Positions 1-4,898 of a DNA stretch of 7,387 nucleotides are shown here, piece after piece (within the stretch, counting starts at the first letter, position 1; every line of letters begins with the position of its first letter). The notes under the pieces were generated by a model. It did not search any database, was not told the origin of the DNA, and saw nothing but the letters and a program-made list of their open reading frames with translations. Both the position numbers and the translations under genes were made by a program. Source of the stretch: Verrucomicrobiales bacterium (GTDB taxonomy: Bacteria; Verrucomicrobiota; Verrucomicrobiia; Verrucomicrobiales; DEV007); assembly GCA_007123695.1 (NCBI GenBank), contig SLGN01000714.1, forward strand, positions 1 to 7,387. The letters are read 5' to 3'.

Positions 1-281
1 ATCTCGAGATCGAACTCGACACCCGCTCGCGCGAGCCCGTGCCGCAAGCGAAGTGCCAGATCACGATCGCGCGCTGGTTCAAGCCAGATTCCGGTGAGCT
101 TCCGGCATCGGCTCCGGAACCGGGCCTGCCCCTTGCGGAATCCGAAGCGGCGTCGCCACCGCCGTCCCCCGAGGACACGGACGACGACGCCTCGAACGAT
201 GCAGGCGCCGCGGACGAGCCAGCCTCCGCCCGCATTCCGCAGGAGGAACCGGACCCTCAAGCACCCCAAGAAAGCCAATGA
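1..281 (+). CDS. C-terminal end of an unrecognised protein with an acidic disordered tail (5' end outside window)
   Basis: The reading frame is open from the left edge (first full codon at position 3) to TGA at 279-281, so only the last 92 residues are visible. The first ~28 residues look folded and beta-like, with alternating hydrophobic residues (LEIEL, then CQITIARWF). The last 64 residues, from DSGEL onward, are low complexity, rich in Pro, Ala, Ser, Asp and Glu, with 17 acidic residues and only one Arg, so they are probably disordered. The stop overlaps the next start as ATGA (278-281), which suggests translational coupling and a shared operon. I do not recognise the family. A component of a pilus-like or secretion-type envelope complex is possible given the exported neighbour, but nothing here proves it. 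A GTG at 39 could be mistaken for a start, but the frame continues upstream of it. Confidence 0.72.
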   Translation, partial: LEIELDTRSREPVPQAKCQITIARWFKPDSGELPASAPEPGLPLAESEAASPPPSPEDTDDDASNDAGAADEPASARIPQEEPDPQAPQESQ

Positions 282-1108
282 AGTCCCCCGCAACGCATCG
301 CCCGGCCCTTTCCGCCGCTTTCATCGCCACGGCCCTGGCCGCCGCCGGGCCTCTCGTCGCGCAGGAATTCGCTCCCGAAGAGCCGGTGGCGCCCGAGGGC
401 CTGACCGATGCCGATTTCGAACCACTGCGCAGGACGAGTCCCTTCACCCGGGTCCTCAGCCTGCCCGACGCCTATGCGCTGCGCGGTGTCGCCACGATCG
501 ACGGCTCGCAGGTGGTGACTCTCTACAACCGGGCCACTAAGGAAAGCTTCGTCGTCACTCCGGAGGGGAGCGGCGATAGCGGGCTCGCTCTCGTCGGGGT
601 GGCGGGATCGCCCAGCCTGGAGGAGGTGGCGGCAAAGATCGCCTTTGCCGGAGACGAGGCCGAGTTGAAGTACGAGGAAAGCCAGCTCCATCCCGAACCC
701 AAGGACCGCCGGAGCGGATCCTCGCGCTCGGGTTCTTCCGGCGAAGGGGAAAGGCGGGGGCCCTCGCCCCAGGACATCGAACGCTTCCGGGCGCTCCCGG
801 AAGAACAGCAAGGCAAGCTGCGCGAATACATCGGCGCAATCATGCGCAACTACCCGGACCTTTCGCGGACGGAGCGAGGCAACATGATCCGCGGGGCGAT
901 GGTCCGACTGATGGACGGTCGCGATCTCGAGATTCCGCAGCCTTCCCAGCAGGGACAGGGCGGTGGGGATTCCGCCTCGGGCCGGACTTCGGAAGGCCGG
1001 GGCGGTCCGCCGCCGGGAGTCCGCATCGAGGCCCGGTCCGGCGGAAGCGGCGGACGCACTTCAAGCGGCCGGGGCTCCGACGGCGGCAGCCGTGGGGAAA
1101 GGCGCTGA
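278..1108 (+). CDS. Probable exported protein with small N-terminal domain and Arg/Gly/Ser-rich tail, function unknown
   Basis: A 276-residue protein. Residues 1-28 look like a signal peptide: Lys2 and His/Arg near the start, a hydrophobic Ala-rich core at about 10-27, and a likely cleavage after LVA before Gln29. Residues ~45-135 form a compact domain (SPFTRVLSL, YALRGVATIDG, VVTLYNRATKESFVV) that faintly recalls the periplasmic domains of pilus or type II secretion assembly proteins; this is a weak impression, not an assignment. Residues 140-165 are a Ser/Arg/Gly linker, 164-215 a predicted helical segment (DIERFRALPEEQQGKLREY), and 222-276 a Gly/Ser/Arg-rich tail with nine Arg. The start is set by the ATGA overlap with the upstream gene. 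There is no Shine-Dalgarno site at the normal distance, so translation is probably coupled. A product moving to the periplasm or outer surface is likely; its role is unknown. Confidence 0.75.
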   Translation: MKSPATHRPALSAAFIATALAAAGPLVAQEFAPEEPVAPEGLTDADFEPLRRTSPFTRVLSLPDAYALRGVATIDGSQVVTLYNRATKESFVVTPEGSGDSGLALVGVAGSPSLEEVAAKIAFAGDEAELKYEESQLHPEPKDRRSGSSRSGSSGEGERRGPSPQDIERFRALPEEQQGKLREYIGAIMRNYPDLSRTERGNMIRGAMVRLMDGRDLEIPQPSQQGQGGGDSASGRTSEGRGGPPPGVRIEARSGGSGGRTSSGRGSDGGSRGERR

Positions 1109-1118
1109 TCCGGAGGGA

Positions 1119-1140
1119 GCGAGACGCCCTTCGTCTGCGC
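1119..1140 (+). terminator. Small stem-loop just after the exported-protein gene; weak terminator candidate
   Basis: GCGAGACG (1119-1126) pairs with the 1132-1140 arm (CGTCT, one bulged G, CGC), giving eight pairs around the loop CCCTT. It begins 11 bases after the stop at 1108, where a terminator or a 3'-protecting hairpin would sit. No T-run follows, so it is not a classical intrinsic terminator. The rest of the 160-base gap up to 1268 shows only a 6-bp GGCAGG/CCTGCC inverted repeat (1199-1223) and a pyrimidine-rich stretch before the next start. I see no clear promoter in this gap. Confidence 0.3.
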
Positions 1141-1230
1141 GGCCGGCGGAAGAAAATGCCGCAGTGCCGCCACAGGTCGCGAGGATGGCCCTTGCAAAGG
1201 CAGGGTTCCTTGCGCATCCTGCCCGCTCCG

Positions 1231-1268
1231 TCGTTTCCATTTTCATACCCACCCCCTCCACCCCTGCG
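1231..1268 (+). promoter_or_regulatory. Pyrimidine-rich leader without Shine-Dalgarno site, before the oxidoreductase start
   Basis: 30 of these 38 bases are C or T. There is no GGAG-like site. Instead CCTCC lies at 1255-1259, nine bases before ATG 1269. The pattern recurs before hisS and pckG. An S1-assisted or otherwise Shine-Dalgarno-independent initiation region is one reading; composition bias is the alternative. Confidence 0.35.
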
Positions 1269-2342
1269 ATGTCCCAACCCATCAGAATTCTCGTCGTCGG
1301 CTGCGGCCACATGGGCAAATCCCACGCCAAAGCCTACCATGCCATGGAGGGCTTCGAAATCGTCGGCGTCGTCTCCCGCGGAGAGGCTTCGCGGCGCGAC
1401 CTCCTCGACGCCCTCGGAGCCGAGTATCCCCAGTTCTCCAGCTACGAAAAAGCCCTCGCCGAAACGGCGCCCGACGCGGTCTCCATCAACACCTACCCCG
1501 ACACCCACGCCGAATACACGAAGATGGCCTTCGCTGCGGGTTGCCATGTCTTTCTCGAGAAGCCCATCGCCGAAACCGTGGAGGAGGCCCGCGAGATCGT
1601 GGCCGCCGCAAAGGCCGCCGGGCGCAAGCTCGTCGTGGGCTACATCCTGCGCGTCCACCCCACGTGGGCCCGCTTCATCGAGGTGGCGCAGACGCTCGGC
1701 AAGCCGCTCGTCATGCGGATGAACCTCAACCAGCAGTCTTCGGGGGAAATGTGGCACACCCACCGCATGCTGATGAACTCGATGTCTCCCATCGTCGACT
1801 GCGGGGTCCACTACGTCGATGTGATGTGCCAGATGACCCGCTCGCGCCCGCTTCGCGTCAGCGCCATCGGCGCGCGCCTGACCGAGGACCTGGTGCCGGG
1901 CATGTACAACTACGGGCAGCTCCAGGTCGTCTTCGAGGACGGGTCGGTGGGCTGGTACGAGGCGGGCTGGGGACCGATGATGAGCGAGGTCGCCTACTTC
2001 GTGAAGGACGTCGTCGGGCCGCAGGGGTGCGTCAGCATCTCCGGCGTGAAGGAAGGCGAGGCTTCCAGCGACGACATCGACGCCCACTCCAAGGCCGCCG
2101 CCCTGAAAGTGCACCATGCCGAACTGGGTCCCGACGGCGCCTTCGCCCGTCCCGACGAGATTCTCGACTGCGCCGACGAGCCCGACCACGACGGGCTCTG
2201 CCGCCTCGAGCAGGAAGTCTTCCTCGACGCGATCCGCAACGACGTCGATCTCTCCGACCATATGGAGGACGCGGTGAACAGCCTCCGCATCGTCCTCGCC
2301 GCCGACGCCGCCTTCCGCAAGGGCGCGACGGTGGAACTGTGA
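1269..2342 (+). CDS. Gfo/Idh/MocA-family NAD(P)-dependent oxidoreductase
   Basis: A 357-residue protein, typical for the family. The N-terminal Rossmann fold is plain: strand IRILVVG, then the dinucleotide-binding GCGHMG at 11-16 followed by KSHAKAY. The family EKP motif is at 97-99, with Lys98 the expected catalytic or substrate-contacting lysine. A DxGxHxxD signature sits at 177-184 (Asp177, His181, Asp184) in the C-terminal alpha/beta domain that binds substrate. Such enzymes oxidise or reduce hydroxyl groups of sugars, inositols and related compounds in the cytosol. The substrate here cannot be read from sequence, and no sugar-catabolic neighbours are present. The start ATG at 1269 places the Rossmann strand a few residues from the N-terminus; the same frame is open upstream to 963, but that would add about 100 residues of low-complexity sequence lying over the previous gene. 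Leucine codons are strongly skewed: 18 CTC, 7 CTG, 1 CTT. Confidence 0.93.
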   Translation: MSQPIRILVVGCGHMGKSHAKAYHAMEGFEIVGVVSRGEASRRDLLDALGAEYPQFSSYEKALAETAPDAVSINTYPDTHAEYTKMAFAAGCHVFLEKPIAETVEEAREIVAAAKAAGRKLVVGYILRVHPTWARFIEVAQTLGKPLVMRMNLNQQSSGEMWHTHRMLMNSMSPIVDCGVHYVDVMCQMTRSRPLRVSAIGARLTEDLVPGMYNYGQLQVVFEDGSVGWYEAGWGPMMSEVAYFVKDVVGPQGCVSISGVKEGEASSDDIDAHSKAAALKVHHAELGPDGAFARPDEILDCADEPDHDGLCRLEQEVFLDAIRNDVDLSDHMEDAVNSLRIVLAADAAFRKGATVEL

Positions 2343-2353
2343 ACGCACCTCTC

Positions 2354-2412
2354 TCTGCGACGGGCCGCCCTGAGTCGGATGCGGCGTTGCGGGGATCGGG
2401 CTCCGTCGCGGA
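2354..2412 (+). other. Nested inverted repeat downstream of the oxidoreductase gene
   Basis: An outer 10-pair stem joins 2354-2363 (TCTGCGACGG) and 2403-2412 (CCGTCGCGGA), with one T-G wobble. Directly inside it, GCCGC at 2364-2368 pairs with GCGGC at 2381-2385. It begins 11 bases after the stop codon. No T-run follows, so it is either a non-classical terminator, an mRNA 3'-end structure or coincidence in GC-rich DNA. An 8-bp tandem repeat, TCGCGGAA twice (2406-2421), overlaps the right arm. Confidence 0.3.
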
Positions 2413-2441
2413 ATCGCGGAAATTTGGGGTGAAGAATGTGC

Positions 2442-2470
2442 TTGCGGAGAGCCCGAATCCGCCTTACATC
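2442..2470 (+). promoter_or_regulatory. Candidate sigma70-type promoter for the tRNA-Leu (and possibly purU-hisS-pckG)
   Basis: TTGCGG (2442-2447) and TACATC (2465-2470) are separated by exactly 17 bases. The -35 box matches the consensus at three of six positions and the -10 box at four of six. Transcription would begin near 2477, about 36 bases before the mature tRNA. The local sequence is slightly more AT-rich than its surroundings. The match is modest, but it is the best candidate in the 170-base gap. Confidence 0.35.
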
Positions 2471-2480
2471 TTCCGTCCTT

Positions 2481-2505
2481 CCCGGCGGACTCGTTTCCGT
2501 CCGGG
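2481..2505 (+). other. Leader hairpin immediately 5' of the tRNA
   Basis: CCCGG CGGA (2481-2489) pairs with TCCG (2496-2499) and CCGGG (2501-2505), with one bulged T at 2500 and the loop CTCGTT: nine pairs in all. It ends seven bases before the first base of the tRNA and lies downstream of the candidate promoter. It could help fold or process the precursor's 5' leader. No T-run follows, so it is unlikely to terminate upstream transcription by itself. Confidence 0.4.
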
Positions 2506-2512
2506 CCTCGTC

Positions 2513-2594
2513 GCTCGGGTGGCGGAACTGGTAGACGCGCAAGACTAAGGATCTTGTAGGGCAACCTGTGGGGGTTCGAGTCCCCCCTCGAGCA
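2513..2594 (+). tRNA. tRNA-Leu, anticodon AAG (A34)
   Basis: A complete class II cloverleaf of 82 bases. The acceptor stem GCTCGGG (2513-2519) pairs with CTCGAGC (2587-2593), with one G-T wobble. The D arm has GCG/CGC (2522-2524/2536-2538) and a GG pair in its loop. The anticodon stem CAAGA/TCTTG (2540-2544/2552-2556) closes the 7-base loop CTAAGGA, giving T33, anticodon AAG at 2547-2549 and G37. A 13-base variable arm with stem AGG/CCT marks it as Leu, Ser or Tyr type; GGTGGCGGAA...GGTAGACGCGC is a leucine-tRNA D-arm signature. The T arm is GGGGG-TTCGAGT-CCCCC, and the discriminator is A73 (2594), as expected for leucine. CCA is not encoded (CTT follows), so it must be added enzymatically. 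Bacterial CUN-reading leucine tRNAs normally carry GAG, CAG or UAG, so A34, presumably deaminated to inosine, is notable. It lies 63 bases before purU on the same strand. Confidence 0.95.
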
Positions 2595-2657
2595 CTTTCT
2601 CCTTCCTCCCGGCGTGCCCTTCCGAGACTGCGGCGCGCCTCCTACGGCGAACGGTCC

Positions 2658-3530
2658 GTGAGCATTCCTTCCCAAGACTCCCCGACGGCGATCCTGCGGG
2701 TCTCGTGCCCCGACCAAGCCGGGATCGTCGCGGCGGTTTCGTCCTTCCTCTACGAGAACCAGGGGAACATCGTGGACATCGACCAGCACGTCGACCAGGA
2801 CGAGGGCGGCTTCTTCATGCGCGTGGAATGGGAGCTGGCCAGTTTCGCCGTGGCCCGCGATTCCCTCGCGGTCGCCCTCGCTCCCATCGCCGCGCGCTTC
2901 GGTATGGAGTGGGAGCTTCACTTCTCCGACGTGGTCCCCCGCACCGCGCTTTTCGTGACGAAGGAGAACCACTGCCTCTACGACCTGCTCTCGCGCCACG
3001 AGAGCGGCGAGCTGCGCATGGAGATCCCCCTGATGGTGAGCAACCGCGAGGATCTGCGCGGCGTGGCGGACCGGTTCGGCATCCCCTTCCGGCATTTTCC
3101 GATCACCCGGGAAACCAAGGCCGCGCAGGAGCGGAACGAAATCGAGCTGCTGCGAGCCGAGGGGATCGACCTCGTCGTGCTGGCACGCTACATGCAGATC
3201 CTGAGCCCCTTGATGACGGAGGCTTTTCCCAACCGCATCATCAACATCCACCACTCCTTCCTTCCCGCCTTCCCCGGGGCGCGGCCTTATCATTCCGCCC
3301 ATCGGCGCGGGGTGAAGCTGGTCGGGGCGACGAGCCACTACGTGACCGAGGAACTCGACGAGGGCCCCATCATCGCCCAGGGCGTGACCCCGGTATCGCA
3401 CTCCGACTCGGTCCAGGATTTCATCCGCAAAGGACGCGCGCTCGAGCAGACCGTGCTCAGCCGCGCCGTCTGGCTCCACATCAACCGTCGCACCCTCGTC
3501 CACGCGAACCGGACGATCGTCTTCGGTTGA
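2658..3530 (+). CDS. purU: Formyltetrahydrofolate deformylase (PurU)
   Basis: It hydrolyses 10-formyl-THF to formate and THF in the cytosol, balancing one-carbon pools and, in bacteria using PurT, supplying formate for purine synthesis. The product is 290 residues (E. coli PurU is 280). Residues ~10-90 form an N-terminal ACT regulatory domain beginning ILRVSCPDQAGIVAAV; at 99-112 comes the PurU-type FVTKENHCLYDLL; the rest is a formyltransferase-fold hydrolase domain. Catalytic-type residues are visible as Asn196 and His198 in RIINIHHSFLPAF and Asp234 in EELDEGPII. The start is GTG at 2658; the open frame runs back to a GTG at 2568, but that lies in the tRNA T arm and would add 30 residues. 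There is no Shine-Dalgarno site; CCTCC lies at 2638-2642. It sits between the tRNA and hisS on the same strand, with 77 bases to hisS. Confidence 0.95.
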   Translation: MSIPSQDSPTAILRVSCPDQAGIVAAVSSFLYENQGNIVDIDQHVDQDEGGFFMRVEWELASFAVARDSLAVALAPIAARFGMEWELHFSDVVPRTALFVTKENHCLYDLLSRHESGELRMEIPLMVSNREDLRGVADRFGIPFRHFPITRETKAAQERNEIELLRAEGIDLVVLARYMQILSPLMTEAFPNRIINIHHSFLPAFPGARPYHSAHRRGVKLVGATSHYVTEELDEGPIIAQGVTPVSHSDSVQDFIRKGRALEQTVLSRAVWLHINRRTLVHANRTIVFG

Positions 3531-3570
3531 GACTTGCGGGCCGGGCCCCTGCGGCGATGCTCTGGCAGCG

Positions 3571-3607
3571 TCTCCCCTCCCTCCATCCGGCGCCCCTCCG
3601 ATTTTCC
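3571..3607 (+). promoter_or_regulatory. Pyrimidine-rich leader without Shine-Dalgarno site, before hisS
   Basis: 31 of these 37 bases are C or T, including CCTCC at 3595-3599, eight bases before ATG 3608. No purine-rich ribosome-binding site is present. This matches the regions before the oxidoreductase and pckG starts. Confidence 0.35.
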
Positions 3608-4864
3608 ATGGCGAAGCGTTTCCAAACTCTCCCCGGCTTTCGCGACTTCTACCCAGAGGAATGCGCGGCCCGCAACTATGTCTTCGACGTGTGGCGCCGG
3701 GTGGCGCGGCGCTACGGCTTCGTCGAATACGAGGGACCGGTGCTCGAACCGACCGAACTCTACCGCCGCAAGAGCGGGGCCGAGATCGTGAACCAGCTCT
3801 TCTGCTTCGAGGACAAGGGTGGGCGAGAGGTCTCGATGCGCCCGGAGCTGACGCCGACCCTCGCCCGGATGGCGGCGGCGCGGCAGCGCGACTTCCGCAA
3901 GCCGCTGCGCTGGTTTTCCATCGGCCAGTTCTTCCGCTACGAGAAGCATCAGAAAGGGAGGGGGCGCGAGTTCTATCAGTTCAACTGCGACATCCTCGGC
4001 GAGCCGTCCGTGCTCGCCGACGCCGAGCTCATGGCCCTGTCGGTCGATCTGATGCGCGAGTTCGGGTTCACGGCCGCGGATTTCCGCCTGCGTGTGAGCG
4101 ACCGCGACGCCTGGGTCGGCTTCGCGGCGGAGCGCGGCCTCGGCGAGGAGGAAATCGCTTCCTTCCTCCAAATCATCGACAAGATGGAGCGCACGCCCGA
4201 GGACAAGGTCGCCGAGCAGCTCGGCGCGCTGGGACTCGCGCCCGAGGACGTGCGTGCCTTCGTCGCCTCGGGCGCGGAGGCCTCGCCGGCGATCCGCGAG
4301 GTCGTCCGCAATCTGCGCGCCCGCGGTCTCGGCGACTACGTCGAAGTCGATCTCGGGATCGTGCGCGGCCTCGCCTACTACACGGGACCTGTCTTCGAGA
4401 TCTTCGACATCGCCCGGGGAATGCGCGCCATCGCCGGCGGGGGGCGCTACGACCAGCTCGTCGGGCTTGTCGGCGGGGTGGAGATGCCCGCCTGCGGCTT
4501 CGCCATGGGCGACATGGTCGCGACCGATCTGATCCGCGAAACTCCGGCGCCCTCGGACCTGCTTTCCGCCGCCGCCGCCGCCGCCGCCGGTCTCGACGTC
4601 CAAGTGGTCCTGGCCGATCCGTCGAAAGGCGACGAGGCGGCTCTGGTCGCCCAGCGGCTCCGCGAAGCGGGCTGGCGCGCGGTGCTGCCGCTTTCCGAAG
4701 CCAAGGTGGGCAAGCAGTTCCAGGCGGCGGAGCAGGCCGGGGCCCGCTTTGCCGCCGTCGTTGGCGCGGAATTCCCCGAAGTGACCCTGCGCGACCTCGC
4801 CCGCCGCAGCGAGCGGAAGGTCCCCTGCGAAGATCTCGCCGCCGCGCTCGGCGAGGCCGAATGA
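3608..4864 (+). CDS. hisS: Histidyl-tRNA synthetase (HisRS), motif-3 variant
   Basis: A cytosolic class II synthetase that charges tRNA-His with histidine. At 418 residues it has normal length. It opens with [11 protein letters not shown]. Motif 2 spans 109-125, [17 protein letters not shown], with Arg110 the ATP-contacting arginine. The HisRS-specific histidine A motif is RGLAYYTG (253-260), where Arg253 corresponds to E. coli Arg259; the GGGRYDQL motif is at 277-284. The C-terminal anticodon-binding alpha/beta domain begins near 329, after a linker with seven alanines (321-327). Motif 3 reads GFAMGDMVA (297-305); the canonical GxxxGxER arginine is Val304 here. I recall similar GD-type motif 3 in HisRS of some bacterial groups and of plant organelles, so this may be a subfamily trait rather than a defect. 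The start at 3608 fits the usual [13 protein letters not shown] beginning; an in-frame ATG at 3557 would add 17 unusual residues. pckG follows after 34 bases. Confidence 0.96.
   Translation: MAKRFQTLPGFRDFYPEECAARNYVFDVWRRVARRYGFVEYEGPVLEPTELYRRKSGAEIVNQLFCFEDKGGREVSMRPELTPTLARMAAARQRDFRKPLRWFSIGQFFRYEKHQKGRGREFYQFNCDILGEPSVLADAELMALSVDLMREFGFTAADFRLRVSDRDAWVGFAAERGLGEEEIASFLQIIDKMERTPEDKVAEQLGALGLAPEDVRAFVASGAEASPAIREVVRNLRARGLGDYVEVDLGIVRGLAYYTGPVFEIFDIARGMRAIAGGGRYDQLVGLVGGVEMPACGFAMGDMVATDLIRETPAPSDLLSAAAAAAAGLDVQVVLADPSKGDEAALVAQRLREAGWRAVLPLSEAKVGKQFQAAEQAGARFAAVVGAEFPEVTLRDLARRSERKVPCEDLAAALGEAE
4568..4588 (+). repeat. (GCC)7 trinucleotide tract in hisS
   Basis: Seven consecutive GCC codons encode Ala321-Ala327, exactly in the linker between the catalytic and anticodon-binding domains of HisRS. 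An in-frame tract of this kind can change length by slippage without breaking the gene. No other simple repeat of this length stands out in the window. Confidence 0.8.
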
Positions 4865-4898
4865 ACCCCGATCCCACCCTCCTTTCCCCATCCCTGCC
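4865..4898 (+). promoter_or_regulatory. Pyrimidine-rich leader without Shine-Dalgarno site, before pckG
   Basis: The entire 34-base gap between hisS and pckG is 28 pyrimidines and 6 purines, with only two G. It contains CCTCC at 4878-4882, sixteen bases before ATG 4899, and no Shine-Dalgarno sequence. It has no promoter-like boxes or hairpin, so pckG is probably transcribed with hisS. Confidence 0.4.

Noticed and set aside
241..246. AGGAGG as a Shine-Dalgarno site for the gene starting at 278.
   Set aside because: It is 31 bases from the ATG and no in-frame start codon lies closer to it. It is part of the upstream gene's coding sequence.
963..1268. An upstream start for the oxidoreductase at 963.
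   Set aside because: It would add 102 Ala/Arg/Pro-rich residues overlapping the previous gene; the Rossmann fold begins properly just after ATG 1269.
2546..2548. Reading the tRNA anticodon as TAA, one base earlier.
   Set aside because: That would put C at position 33 and break the 5-pair stem/7-base loop. Only AAG at 2547-2549 keeps T33 and the stem.
2595..2597. Missing CCA at the tRNA 3' end as a sign of a pseudogene.
   Set aside because: All stems, the T loop and the discriminator are intact, and many bacteria add CCA enzymatically.
2568..2657. A GTG start for purU at 2568.
   Set aside because: It lies in the variable/T-arm region of the tRNA and would translate tRNA sequence. GTG 2658 gives the normal length.
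840..3503. An 887-codon reverse-strand open frame across the exported protein, oxidoreductase, tRNA and purU.
   Set aside because: It is antisense to two clearly recognisable genes and a tRNA, and its translation has no recognisable motifs. Long antisense frames are expected from high GC at third codon positions.
3536..3552. GCGGG/CCTGC hairpin just after purU as a terminator.
   Set aside because: Only five pairs including a wobble and no T-run; such structures are common by chance in this GC-rich sequence.
2705..3607. An upstream start for hisS at 2705 or at ATG 3557.
   Set aside because: The 2705 extension runs through purU in another frame. The 3557 extension adds 17 residues not typical of HisRS, whose usual beginning matches ATG 3608.
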